Assembly: GCA_936432065.2 (NCBI GenBank)
Contig: OW386285.2
Location: 181,508,088-181,572,087, forward strand
DNA from: Rutpela maculata
Taxonomy: Eukaryota; Arthropoda; Insecta; Coleoptera; Cerambycidae
Length of the DNA: 64,000 nucleotides
Direction: 5' to 3'
Part shown: positions 40,369 to 53,081 of the stretch, piece by piece
Layout of the letters: each line of letters begins with the position of its first letter
Position numbering within the stretch: the first letter of the stretch is position 1
The notes under the pieces: generated by a model
The model's database searches: none
The model's input: the letters and a program-made list of their open reading frames with translations, nothing else
Told to the model about the DNA's origin: nothing
Translations under genes and position numbers: made by a program

Positions 40369-40809
40369 CAGGGTGTCCGAAAATATCGGTGACAAACTTC
40401 TGGTACAGATCATGCCCGCAAAAATTTGAAGAAAAGTGCCGCAATGCCCACAAATGCTACCTAATTGAGCTACAGTACTAATTAAAAATATTAAAAAAAG
40501 GTCCTCTTTCATTTTAATCGAAAAACTAACCGTTTGTGAGAAAAATCGTGTAAATGAGAAAAGACGATGTGCTTCAAGTTTTCACGTAACAATTAAGTCA
40601 AGTAGAGTAACAATAAGCTCATTGTTAATTAATTTTCGTTGCCGTTATTTAATTGAAAAAAAATGAAAATAGCAGAATACCAGTTTTTGGCTTCAATCTT
40701 CAAAGGGCTGTAGGTCCATAAGGAAGCATTAGCTGACATATTTATATAAATTTTCTTTCATATTTTTGCATGTAGAATCGGCACCAGACCGGTATTACCG
40801 GACACCCTG
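40369..40809. mobile_element. 441-bp mariner-type MITE
   Basis: TATACAGGGTGTCCG on the left and CGGACACCCTGTATA on the right give an 11-bp terminal repeat CAGGGTGTCCG. TA flanks both sides, as in Tc1/mariner insertions. The interior has no transposase. Similar half-ends (ACACCCTGTAT) occur alone at about 23184, 23428 and 29261, probable truncated relatives. Confidence 0.8.
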
Positions 40810-40811
40810 TA

Positions 40812-41546
40812 TAGCTGAACAACGAGACCACTGAATTCGACACATGCTATGTAACTCTCAAACACACAAAAACAGACAGTTAATTCTTATATAAAGACAC
40901 ACCACATTACATATTTTTGAGGTCGTGCTTTGAATGGGAATTGGCAAATTTTCGCATTTTTTATGTTGAAACTCCTCTATATCTTTCATTCATAATAGTA
41001 AAACTTGATATTTTAGTATTACTATTTAATATTATTTTAGGATTACCTTTCTTTTTCCTACGGTGTATGCAAAAAGTATATTTGTCTTGAAGATATGACT
41101 GAATAATAAATTAATATTAAAGAAAGCGTTATCACTTTGTGTAGTTTACAGCGCAAAATGTGATCGAATTAACTTTTTTATTTTTCAAAATAACTGCATA
41201 CTGTAACCGAGTATCTATAATGGAATGAGTAAATATTTTATTTGTAGTGTTTTTATATATACTGTGTATAAAATTGTATTTTTTCGCAGTTTTTAAACAT
41301 CTCTAGTTATATAGAATAATAACTAAAATAAATAAAAACTAGAATGTCCGTTATGAAATTGCGAAGAAAACTCGATGAGCCCGAACTTTTTTGTCAATAT
41401 GTTAAGTTGCAAAAAATTTAAACAAGATAATTTTTTAACAATAGATGATAACTTACGTAATAATGCATATATTTTTACTCTCTCCTACTCCATTATATTT
41501 CTAACCTAAATAAATCATCCTGTCAAAATTTAAGTCCAAAAAATAA
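40812..41546. other. AT-rich non-coding DNA
   Basis: No gene or clear repeat structure recognised. Confidence 0.4.
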
Positions 41547-43505
41547 CACCGGCACACACAAAAAAAGTCGAGTGCGAGAAGGCAGGCCCTATGTATTCCC
41601 ATGAATTTTGACCTGCTGAACACGAATTCGATGTCCGTTTTGCCCGATTGGCTATTGTATTTTTCCTAACCTCAAAAAAACCATAATATCTGAACATATA
41701 ATTTCCGACGTATTTTCACGTGCTGAACACAATACAGTAGTCAGAATTAAAGCGCAAACTTCATAGAGAAATGTCATTTCAGCATATACCTAGTGAGCGG
41801 AGATGGGTAGCTTTTAAATTTTCAAGTATCCTAAGGAAAATATTACTGAACAGTGAAATTTTTCAAAGTTTGCTCTGTTGAGAGAGGAATATCGTTTGGA
41901 CTTAACATTTACCTACACCCTCCCTTGATGATTTTTTACTTTTTTTTCTTAGAGCTGTTTAGAATTGTATAGTTTTCTTTATTCTGTTTGATTGTCATAT
42001 GCCATTTGTTTCTTTTTCTATTTTTGCGACTAGGACATCTCCACGTGATGACGGCGGGCAACGACTTATTTGGGCTAAGTTCCTAGATAAAAAAATGCCG
42101 TCATGGCAAAAGTAGAGACAGAGTTTACGATGCAGGGGAGAGAAACCCCAGTATCGGCGGCAGGTCAGGTTGGGAAAGCGGGACTGCGGGCGTCATCATG
42201 CAACCGCAGCTCTAGTGAAGTAAGAAACTTGCCTTCCTATGAGTATAGGGCTACAAAAAATTTACACAACTGTGTAAATAATGTGAATTTCTTCTGTTTT
42301 GTTTGTAGTAAAATAGAGGGTCCGAAAAATCGAAAAAAGATCAGCGATAAAATAAAAAATATTTATCTAAAATCTATATATGATATGTTTAAGTATATTC
42401 ATCAAGTGTTCTTTTCCTTGTGTAAAATATTTTCCAAAGTCTTTTTCTCTTTTTCTGTATGAGCTAGAACGAACATCACTTGATACTAAATTGTCTTTTT
42501 CCATAATCGCCGCTAAATATTCTTCCCTACCATTAGATAGACCAAGATTTCTAATAACATTATTAAGTTTATCATTTCACCAAATGGGAGTTTTAGTTCT
42601 TATCTAACACTCATATTCACTGTCATCTTCTTGACTTTCGGAACAATCAGTTTCCTTTTTTAGCATTAATTCCGGAAACATTTGTATTGCTAAAAGATAA
42701 CACTCTTCACGGATTCCAGGCTCCTTCGATATCATTGGATTTTTATATTTTCCTTTTTAACGTTCTTTCCATTTGCCCAACATCTTATAACATATGATGC
42801 AAGGCACCATGGAAAACCTTTATCCACTATTCCCATACTATAACATTTTGGATAAATATTTTTTATTTTATCGTTGATTTTCTTTCGAATTCGAATTTAC
42901 TAAAAACAAGGCAAGAATTTTACACAAAGAACTTTAAACCGAGAACTCTAGATGTAACATATTCTAAGACAGGAAATTTACACAAAGAACTCTGAACCAA
43001 GAACTCTAAACCTTAATAGTTCTTGCCTTAGGAACTCAACAGTCTTGTCTTAATTTATAATAGGTTTAAGTTTTTGGTTTATTTAAAGTTCTTGTCTCAG
43101 GTTATGTTGGGTTAAGTATTCTTAGTTTAAAGTTCTTGGTTTAAAGCTCTTAGCTCTTGCCTTAGGTTATGTTAGTTTTAAAGTTCTTGGTTTAAGCTTT
43201 CAATTCATTTGTTTTGGATTTTTAGGCATTTTTTTGAGGTTATGTTAAAATTCTCAACTGATCTGTTAATTCCGACCTCATATTCAGTTTCAGAGCCCCA
43301 AATTATGTATAGATATAGTGATCAGCTCATTTAAGCTTTTTATTTACTTGTTTTGGGCATTTTTAAGGTGTTTTTTGAGGTCAGCAAAAATGCAAGAGCC
43401 AATCGGGCAAAACGGACATCAGATTCGTGTTCAGCGGGTCAAAATGAATGGGAATACATAGGTCTTCTCGCATTCGACTTTTTTTGTATGTGCTTGTGTA
43501 ATGAA
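41547..43505. mobile_element. ~1.95-kb non-autonomous element with ~130-bp inverted termini
   Basis: The left end (41547-41690) and right end (43370-43505) are inverted copies sharing AAAAAAAGTCGARTGCGAGA, CCTATGTATTCCCAT and GATGTCCGTTTTGCCCGATT blocks. The interior has a GC-richer patch (42035-42230), an ORF without recognisable domain (42103-42462), and AGTTCTTGGTTTAAAG-type minisatellite repeats (42920-43200). No transposase is visible. Confidence 0.7.
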
Positions 43506-43549
43506 CAAAAGAATAACAAAGTAGTAAATTAAATCGTCAATTGTTCAAG

Positions 43550-44595
43550 TAGTCCATGTAAAACGCGGGGTTTGACGCTCGGAATGCCCCCCTTATCGGG
43601 ACTACTTGTAATTTATGTTTTTTGGGTCGCTGATCACGAAAATCGGGGTCCCGCGGCTCTAAAAATAGTGCGTCACCCCTAAAAATGCCAAAAACCTTTT
43701 GGGAATAATACTGTAAAATAATGTTATGAATGTGCTAATTGTAATGACATTTTGCCAGTTCAGTGTGTTCATCTAATGTAAGGATAAATTTTATGCTGAG
43801 GGGGTGAAAATACCCCTAAATTGACGTAAAATGGAAAAATGATGGAATTTTTTTTAAATTCACTTTTTGATTTAAATTTATATAAATGGGGATTGTATAA
43901 TGAAGAAAATTTGTTTCCAACTCTTCAGGGGTGAAAACTGGAAAAATGATTGAATTTTTTTTTATTCACTTTTTGATTTAAATTTAGGAGAATGAGGATT
44001 GTATAATGAAGAAAAAATTTTCCAACCCATCAGGGTGAAAACTACCCCTGCATCGCCTTTAAATTGAACTAACGCTTAGAAATTAAGTAGAGGATGTATA
44101 CTTTTTAGTTTGCTTGTAATTTCTGATAAACTTCCGTCGAAAAAATACCACAAAATTTTTTCACCCCTAAACGTTAGTTCAATTTAAAGGCGATACAGGG
44201 GTAGTTTTCACCCCTGAAGGGTTGGAAAAAATTTTTCTTCATTATAAAATTCCCATTCATCTAAATTTAAATCAAAAAGTGAATAAAAAAAAAATTCAAT
44301 CATTTTTCCATTTTACGTCAATTTAGGGGAAGTTTCACCTCCTCTATAAAATTTGTCCTTAATTTAGATGAACGTACTGAACTGGCAAAATATCATTACA
44401 ATTAACACATTCATAACATTATTTTATAGTAGTATTCCCAAAAGGGGTGGTTTTTGGCATCTTTAGGGGTGACGCACTATTTTCAGAGCCGCGGGACTCC
44501 GATTTTCGTGATCAGCGACCCAAAAAACATGGGGTAAAAGTAGTCCCGATGAGGGGGGCATTCCGAGCGTCAAACTCCTCGTTTTACATGGACTA
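43550..44595. mobile_element. foldback element, ~1.05 kb, arms ~425-530 bp
   Basis: TAGTCCATGTAAAAC at the left and GTTTTACATGGACTA at the right begin long inverted arms. Shared blocks include GTTTGACGCTCGGAATGCCC and TTTTTTGGGTCGCTGATCAC. The arms meet around 44085-44165. The left arm has an extra ~107-bp tandem duplication (about 43825-44040). It is non-coding. AAG on both sides may be a 3-bp duplication. Confidence 0.85.
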
Positions 44596-44599
44596 AAGT

Positions 44600-47590
44600 G
44601 GACGAGTCGCAGAATGTAAGTTTTTTCATGTAATTTTCATTGGTGAAAAACTATATTTTAAACAAATGCATATTTTCGCGCAAACAAAATCTTTTATCTC
44701 TGTTCCCAATGGGCATAGAAAAAAAAACAGGTTTTTTAATTTTTTTCTATTTTTGTATATTTTTGATGCATAATAATAACTTTAATTTTCGAATAGAGTT
44801 TTGATTTGTTTAAAAAAGATAATTTAAAGAAAAGCAAGAAATGATTTTAAATATTTCAAAAAACAATGTGGGTTATCAAGCCTAATAAAAAGTACATGAA
44901 AAAACCTTCATTGTAACAAAAAAGATGTTGTACGACTTGATGCATTTACAATCGACTATTCAATTTTCGATAGCTATTTTTTTTAGGCGTTCGCCTTAAT
45001 ATTATGCCATGATGATTTAGCTCAACTAGAAGCGTTACTTCCTAAAATTTCGTTGAAATGTATGCATTATTACTTAAGTCACCGTCAATTGTTTAAAGGC
45101 TATCGATTTTAATTGTCTTAATTTTTTCGACAAATCGACGAGAAGGGTTCGGTACATAATAAACATTCTAGTTTGTTGTTTATTGTGATATGAACTAAAC
45201 AACCAGAGGTAGCTAAGAAAAAAGACGAAATACTCTACTTTAAACATTGTTTTGTTTACTCAAATACCTTCCGGAACTTAGATTGAATCCAAAACTTTTT
45301 GCTACACCAAATAAAATCCATAGGTTTTTATGTAGATAAAAGGCGCTTAAATAAAATTAGGTTGTATGGCATCGTTATCGACCTTAATTTAACCTTTTAT
45401 TACACTGTAATAACTAAGTTTTTAAAGTTATGTGAATGTATTTTAATTTGTATGCATAATTTCACATTCGTCTAATAGTCACTTATTTGTATTGTTTTGA
45501 GGAAATGCTTGCCCTGTATGACTGATATGCTCTAATTTCTTACAAATGTTCGAAATTTGAAATGAAAATTTTCAGTCTAACTACAGTCATCATGTTTAAT
45601 ATGTATTAGCATTCGGTAGCACACGAATGCAACTTTCATTATTAAAAACACCTCAATAGCATTTTGAAGTTAAATTGATAGATCCTTCAATCTACGTAAA
45701 AGTACTTTCGAACCTTATAGACACACTATATTATATAGTTTTGATACCCTATATATCTTCATATTTTTGTATAGTAATATTTTGCTCTAAAATTATAATA
45801 AACACAGTTTATGTAAAAACCTGATCATTTGTACGCCTCTGGCTATCGCCCTGTATGGCGGATATGGCCCAATTTCAACAGGGAGTATTTTACCACACTA
45901 TTTTACATACGCGCCAAAGAAATAATTATTTTAAGTCTAATAGAAGTTACCGTGTTTACAAGAAACGATCTACACACACACATACATTCGATAATTGAGT
46001 CAACCTATTATGAAACGGATTTCTGTATGATTTTTTTTCTACTATGACTTATATTTTTTTTTTTTTTGGTTAAAATATACCTATCTGATTAAATCAAATA
46101 GGTATAATAATAAAATAATGTGAATAGGGATTTAATAGCAAAATTCATTTCATAAACGAGTTTATAAGATGAGAATTTTAGGGCCAATAAAGCCATAAAT
46201 TCATTTTCTACGCCATGCTTTAAGCTGTTCAATTGTCAACAGAAAAGGTTAGCAAAGATAATATTTTACAATTACAACAGTATTCAAGTAGAGGGATGCT
46301 CTTAAAAATAAAGTTAACCATGAACATGTGTTGCTAGTAAAATCTACCAGAAATTCAAATATTTCTCTCTCGATCCTAGTAATTGCATCTCAAAAATAAA
46401 AATACCAAATTGTTCCCAATAAAATTTGAAATAAATAAAACTTCTAAATAAACTTTCTGATAATTTGTTAATTTGTAAAAAATATATCTTTTTAAAATTG
46501 TCTTTTTTGAATAATATAAAGAATATAATGTAGTAATAATACACAAATCATAATGGGAGTATTCCCTTTTATTGAGCTAAACATTGATGTCTAATTTTAA
46601 TGCAAAATATTTATTTAAACAGCTGAAAATAAAAAAGATTTCGAAATTTCAGTTGATTAATGTTTAAATGCACCGACTCATAGAAGCGCATTTTTTAAAA
46701 TATAAGTTGTTTTAATGTATTTTGCAGCACAATTAAGAACATGTTTTTTTTTAATTTAAACATTTTTTTTTTGGAATTTGTTTATAATTTTCACAGTTGT
46801 AATTATAAACAAATTTTAATAAGTCCGGATTTTTATGAAATCAAAAACTGTCAAGAATTATGAATGTAGATGAATAAACCAACATCTGAAAAACAGAATG
46901 TGATTTACTTGAATTTGGGGCCGAGATACGTTAATTTTTGTGTTTTGGTGTCTTATAAATAAAAAAATTGATATTTCTTCTTCTCTAAAGTTAGTCCTCA
47001 ATGTTTTGGTCTCACTTTCTAAAATTGTAAACTAATTCCAAAAAAATCGTTTATATGAAGAAAAAAAGTGTTTTTCTTATTACCATCATCAAATATTTAT
47101 AAAATTATGCACATAAAAAAAATAATTGCCTTCTTACGAGTCTACGCACTTAAATAATAAATGATTGATATTTCAAAATTTTTTTAGATCTTTAGTCGTT
47201 TAATTAAATATTTTGCGCTATTTGGTAAGAAGGGTTAGTTTACCTGCAAATTTTTTTATTTCTTTTATAATTACAATTCACATTTTTTAAAATGTCTCCT
47301 AGTAAATTTTAGCAGTTTTGGATAAGGAACAGAAAAATATTTCTAAGAAACCTATTAGATACCTTTCGATTTATACACAATATTTAAAATACTAGCATCC
47401 CAAAAACAACTCAGTCTTGGTTTGGACACCTTAAGAAAATGGTCAAGCTTCTCAAGTAAATCTGGAATTAAAAAGTATGTAATGTTTGGTTGATCCATTT
47501 AAAAACCGAAAAAGTCGTACTACATATATATTTCCTCTGCATTTTCAGTAGTAATTAAGTAAGTAGGTATTACATGATTTTTAAAATTAA
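44600..47590. other. AT-rich non-coding DNA, 3 kb
   Basis: No gene, RNA gene or complete element is recognised. Two short similar blocks (GCCCTGTATGRCKGATATG at about 45511 and 45848) hint at an old dispersed repeat. Confidence 0.4.
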
Positions 47591-47595
47591 TTAAA

Positions 47596-48005
47596 CAGCC
47601 GCCCAAAAAAAAATATTTTATTTTCCAAAGGTGAAAGACATCTGTTCTTATGTTTTTTGGGAGGTTGATTCCAAATATCACTTCAAAAATATATGTTTCA
47701 CTGCACTAGTTTTTTTGGGGGGGAGGGAGGGGGGGAGTACACCACCATAATTTCCGTGGTACGATGGAACATTGGGAGAATGTGACAAGAGCCATTTTAA
47801 ACGATTCAGAAGTTTTATTTCAACGCATGTCGTGCCATTAGTTTTAAAGGCCATTAAACTCCGAATTTAGGGATAAAATGTCAATTTGCTAAAAATTGAG
47901 CAGTGAAACATATATTTTTGACGTGATATTTGGAATCAGCGGCCCAAAAAACATGAGGACAGATGTCTTTCACCTTTGGAAAATATTTGTTTTTTTGTGT
48001 GGCTG
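47596..48005. mobile_element. 410-bp foldback MITE related in sequence to the 43.5-kb element
   Basis: Arms of about 105-110 bp (47596-47706, 47898-48005) share CAAAGGTGAAAGACATCTGT and TTCCAAATATCACKTCAAAA. The subterminal block GTTTTTTGGGCCGCTGAT resembles GTTTTTTGGGTCGCTGAT in the element at 43550. The centre contains a G-rich run (47716-47735). It is non-coding. Confidence 0.75.
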
Positions 48006-48009
48006 TGTT

Positions 48010-48840
48010 ATATTTTTATTTATTTGCTTTTATCATAAATAGAAGATAATATTTAGGTATTATGCAAATCACAACTTACATACTTTTTTATTACTATAAA
48101 ATTACCTACTTTGTGTATATTGGTGCCTCAATCTGGTCATGCTAATATACACTAGTTAGGTAAACACTTTAAAACACTCATTATTGAAGAACTAATCAAA
48201 ACAACTACTCTTCTAGCTAATACTGACGAAGTATTGAATTATACGATAGGATTCCTAGCATTCTAAAGCAAAAAATATATTGAAAATTTTTATAACATTT
48301 ATTTAAATTTAGCCATTCGCACTATTTTATTTTATATGAAATTATCTACTTTTTGTATATTGGTACCTTAATCTGGTCACCCTAATATACTACTTAAGTA
48401 AACACTTTAAAACTCATTATTGGAGAACCAATCAAAACAACTACTCTTCTAGCTAATACTTACAAACTGTTGAATTACATGATAGGATTCCTAGCATTTT
48501 AAAGCAAAAAAATGTTTATATTTATTGAAATTCAGTCATTCACAGCAACTATTGAACCTTACATTCTATTTCAACTCTAGAAACGTACAAGTTTTTTCGA
48601 ACTCAGAACTCATCAGTAGGGTATAGAAACATTCATTCACTATTTACAAGCTTATTCTTGATTTATTTTTACAATTAATTACATTTTTATTTAGTTTCTT
48701 TTATCATGATTAGAAAATATTATTTAGGTATTATGCAAATCGCAACTTACACACTTTTTTATTTAATATGATATTACCTACTTTCTGGATATTGGTGCCT
48801 CAATCCGGTCACGCTAATATATATTAGTATTACATGAATT
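48010..48840 (+). repeat. diverged tandem/dispersed repeats, ~270-390 bp spacing
   Basis: Three copies of a block (about 48055-48275, 48320-48515, 48700-48835) share CTACTTTNTGTATATTGGTG-type sequence, AATCTGGTCACNCTAATATA, and in the first two AACAACTACTCTTCTAGCTA. A related copy with mixed orientation is at 52195-52420. Confidence 0.75.
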
Positions 48841-49608
48841 TAGTTAACTCAAATACTAAGTATTAAGTATATCAATTTATTACTTTTATATTTACATTTA
48901 TTTAATAGTTAAATAATAAAATAGGTAATAACCCTCGAATGATCTTAATAACTGAATTGTGGCCAAAACTTCGCATCAAACCATATACCTACTTAAAAAA
49001 AATGGTAGGTACTAATTTAAATTAACTATTAATATTAACATGAATAGGAATGTAAAAGCAAAATTCATTTCATATACAAGTGGACAGTAAATAGACAAAT
49101 AAAAGGCACAGTTTACAGTACCTCTCAACTTTTAGAAGTAATAAAAAAATTCGTCATGCGGAGGGTACATTTGAGCGGGAATACAGATTCACTATTATCG
49201 TTAAGTGGAGTCAAATTAACCATCCAAATAAGGCAAAGAAGTAATTGTCTTGCTGCAGCGATTTTATAATTTTAATTTGCTTTAGATGTGACAACAAGTG
49301 TAATGAGAAGTTTTAAATTAAATCTGCCCATCCTATAAAATTTAAACAATTTATGTGCCAAAGCTAAAATTTTCTGCTTTTTATCTTTGGTCCTAGTAAC
49401 CGCATCGCAAAAATAAAAATACCAAAATATTCGTAAAAATTTTTGAATAAAACTAGATCTACAAATAAACTGTCTGATATTTATTAAATTGTAAAAGAAT
49501 AAAAAACGTAAAATTTTTTTCCTTAATTTAAGAAATGAAACGAAAGATAATTTCTCTTATTTCTTATATTCCCTAATCTCTAGCCACATAAATAGTTATT
49601 TTTGTATC
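48841..49608. other. AT-rich non-coding DNA
   Basis: Nothing recognised. Confidence 0.4.
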
Positions 49609-49610
49609 TA

Positions 49611-49874
49611 GGGTGCAAAATACTACTTTGGTGATCGAGAACAATCATCATGACGAGGCGCAGCCGAGTCAAAAAATCGTTGGAGATGGCCAAAGAATTT
49701 TGCACTCGAGATGCAAACAATATTTTTTCTACAACTTTCGTTTGATTAAACTAAAACCATTAGTTAAAAAAAATCATATTTTTGAACTAGATGTTTGTTT
49801 AATTCTCGTGTAAACATTAAAAATTATAAAAAGTAGGCAATAATAGTATGTGATGTGCAAAATATTTTGCACCC
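49611..49874. mobile_element. 264-bp MITE-like unit ending in GGGTGCAAAATA
   Basis: CTAGGGTGCAAAATA at the left and TATTTTGCACCCTAA at the right are inverted, with TA outside both ends. The centre is non-coding; the short ORF there has no domain. Its right end overlaps an 18-bp palindrome (49855-49872), followed by a second 20-bp palindrome (49878-49897). Confidence 0.6.
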
Positions 49875-51190
49875 TAATGCGCAAAATATTTTGCGCACGG
49901 TGTCATGGTAACGCAAAAAAAATAATGTCAATGAAAAAATGTCTCATTTTAGACACTGACATTAATGCGCAAACATAGCCTTTTTTGACATTTGTAGAAA
50001 AAATAATATAGCGAATTAATATTAGTCATAATAATTTATTTCGTATGCAATCTTTATACTACAGTGAAGGGAAATCAAGATGAAATGATATTTGCTGTGA
50101 TTTAAAGTGGTGACAAATAATATGCCCTAAAGAAATCGCTAATAGTTAGCCATGGAATCACAAGTGTCTTGGAATATGTTATAAAACGGATCTGTGCTTT
50201 ATTTTCTGAGGAGAGAAGATGTACAAGTGGAATTTTTAAAGCATTTGGATTTAGTTAATGATGTAAGGAATCATAATAATCCAGAATTGTACTAATTTAA
50301 TTCAAAATAAATATAAAGATATTTTTCATAATATAAACGCCATTGTCTAATCATTGCTGTCAAACCAGGGAAATTTCCACTTATTAATCACATAAGTAGG
50401 TGCTCATGGGTAAGTAAAATTTCCAAAAAATTTGATGGTTGTCATAGCAACAATGACAAAATAAACGTGTCCGATTGGCTAATAATGATTGTTATAAAAT
50501 GTTCAACAATAATACCTCTGCATTTTATTTATTAGTATGCCCATTTTAAATTTTTATAAAAGATTCTAAATCTTAAAAAAACCATTGAAAAGAAGTGTCT
50601 TAAAAGTATATTTTCTAAATGAAGAGTGCGCAAAAAAATTTGGAAAATGATATTACTGCATTTTCTTTAAATTAATATGTAAATTTTAAACATTAAAACA
50701 CAAAATTAAACTAAAAATAATTTTTGTATTTGTGAATCAACTGTTTGAAAATTACACGCTTGTCGAAACTGCAGTAACGCTTGGTTATATTAAATTAATG
50801 ATAAAAAACAAAGAAAGGTGTTTTCATCTGTTTCATTATGATTAATTATCACAATGTAATGGCTTCCACTATTTAATTTGTTTAATAATTGTTGAAAATA
50901 AGTCATTTTAAAACATTTTTTGAATGGGGGAAGTCTCCATATTTTTCTATTATTTGAATCTCCGAATATCTACCTTTTTGCAGAAAATATAAACTTAGGT
51001 TTTACTAAAAGGAAACTTTGAGAAAGTAATAAAGTTGTAAACATGCACAATGCAATTTACAGGAAATTTTAATAAGTGGTAAATCGGTAAATAAAAATGA
51101 ACATAACCGGTTAACCGGTATTTAAATATGTACCGAAATATGTAAAAAAATTATGTAATGAAGGGCAGGTTAGAGGCAACTTTTTGATGT
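49875..51190. other. AT-rich non-coding DNA with a perfect 20-bp palindrome at its start
   Basis: TGCGCAAAATATTTTGCGCA at 49878-49897 is fully palindromic. The rest shows no gene. Confidence 0.45.
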
Positions 51191-51191
51191 G

Positions 51192-51995
51192 CTATAAAAT
51201 GTTTTTACCGTAATGTGCTTGAATTAGAAATTTTATTTCTACCGTGTGGTCCACTTTACACAATTATTCTTTTACCCCATAATTCCCGCCAACTAATTAG
51301 TTTAAAATGTGTCATATATTCCTTAAAATGTGCAGTGGTCCATTTACTGTAAAATTCAGTCAAAGTTCTAGTATCTTCTTTTGTGTCTTATTATTAACAC
51401 GTGTTTGTTACCTCTTTGGCCCTTTTCAACATTACATTGAACCTTTCTGGAATCTTATTCATTTTAAACATTTATGCTGCAGGCACTTTTTCTAAGAAAC
51501 TATTCAGCTTTCATTAATTTTATATAATTCTCTGTTATTTAAATAAAATTAAATGGAAAATACATATTACAAACAAATAATAGAAAAGAAAATGGGACTT
51601 CTATTTAAAAAAATGTTTAAAAAGACTTATTTTCAATAATTTTTGAAAATTTTAATTTTTATACAATTTTAAAATTGACATATTGAATTAATGAAGAAGA
51701 TTATGTTTTTTGTACACTCCATGGTAAGCTTGTTAAAATTTTGCAACTTATATATTTTTTCCATGGCATTCTGTCTACTGAGATGTTAAATTCTATTTTG
51801 ACTCAGCCATTCTTAAATTCGAAAAAAGGAGTACAAAGAAAATTGAACTTCGGATTACGAAAGAAAGTTACCATTAAAAATAAAAAAGTTGCAAACTTCG
51901 GCTAAATTGGAAGTAACCCAAAAAAAAAAAAATGTGCCGATGACCACACAGTAGAAGTAAGATCTCTACTTCAAGCAACCAAAAACATTTTATAG
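51192..51995. mobile_element. 804-bp element with ~55-60-bp inverted ends
   Basis: Left arm 51192-51251 (CTATAAAATGTTTTTACCG... ending CCGTGTGGTC) and right arm 51942-51995 (GACCACACAGTAGAAG... ending CATTTTATAG) are imperfect inverted copies. The interior is AT-rich and non-coding. Confidence 0.6.
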
Positions 51996-53046
51996 TACTT
52001 TACTTCCTACTGAAAAATGCCTAACATAGAAGTTTAACGGTAAAAACTTGTCCATCCTTTATTCAGAAAGATAAAAGTTTCTCGCTGCATTAATGAATGC
52101 AATTTTTCACTATCGGCATGGCAATAAAAATCCATATTTTCTACATTTATTAAAATTTGACCTTCATATTAACAGTTATTGTTAACAAATATGTAAATAT
52201 GCTAATATACTAGTTGGTAAATACTTCAAACACTCATTATTGGAGAACCAATCAAAACAACTATCTTCTAGCTAATACTGACGAAGTATTGAATTACTAG
52301 TATGTTAGCGTGCCCAGATTAGGGCAACAATATACAGAAAGTAGGTATTTTCATAATAAAAGTGTGTAAGTTGTGATTTTCATAATACCTAAATAATATT
52401 GTCTAATCATGATAAAAGCAAATAAAAAAAAATAATCAATTGTAAATATGTAAAATATGTAAAAAGGTAAAAACTTGAGGCCAATTGATTGATCATTTTT
52501 GAAAAATAATTAGCGTAATCTAAACGTTGCCTATACTTTCGTAACTACTTTCGTTAACATAACCTGTTTGTTATGAATCGCTCCCTACTGAGAAGTGCCT
52601 AATCTTTGTTAATTACATTTTTTTCAGAGCTTTTCAACTGAAAGGTATTAACATTCCCGTGATATATACAATGAGTGTCAACATCACATACAATTATTTA
52701 GTTTACTTTTTAAGAATTTTACTTGACTATTTATAATATAATGACAATGCATAGTCATTGTTCATCCCTGAACTAGCTTCATCTGATAATGTAATAAAAT
52801 TGTAGTATCTGTTTGTATTATGTTCTTTCAGGCAGGAGGAGTCTGGCCTATCTACAAATTGTTGTTTAAATTATTTCTCACTTTAAACTATACTTTATAA
52901 TCAGGGCGGGTGGGGGGCTAGGTCCAGTAGGTACCGTGGTACCAGGACCCGACCAGTTAGAGGTCCGAATAGACTAGGAAACGCAATGCAATAATATTAA
53001 ACTAATGAACATTTGGGTACAGGTAGTGTACTTATAAAAAAAGGGG
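51996..53046. other. non-coding DNA with a repeat block
   Basis: 52195-52420 carries a related copy of the 48-kb repeat, partly inverted. A GC-rich patch at 52900-52975 contains the palindrome GGTACCGTGGTACC. No gene. Confidence 0.45.
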
Positions 53047-53047
53047 C

Positions 53048-53081
53048 CATCAAATCATGGGCCGGGGCCCATGATTTGATG
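53048..53081. other. perfect hairpin, 16-bp stem, 2-nt loop
   Basis: CATCAAATCATGGGCC (53048-53063), GG, then GGCCCATGATTTGATG (53066-53081). The arms are exact. Confidence 0.9.

Noticed and set aside
42103..42462. 119-aa ORF inside the long-TIR element
   Set aside because: Not transposase-like, low-complexity C-terminus, no conserved motif.
44600..47590. Possible host genes in the quiet AT-rich interval
   Set aside because: No ORF over ~70 codons with any recognisable domain and no paired splice signals with coding potential.
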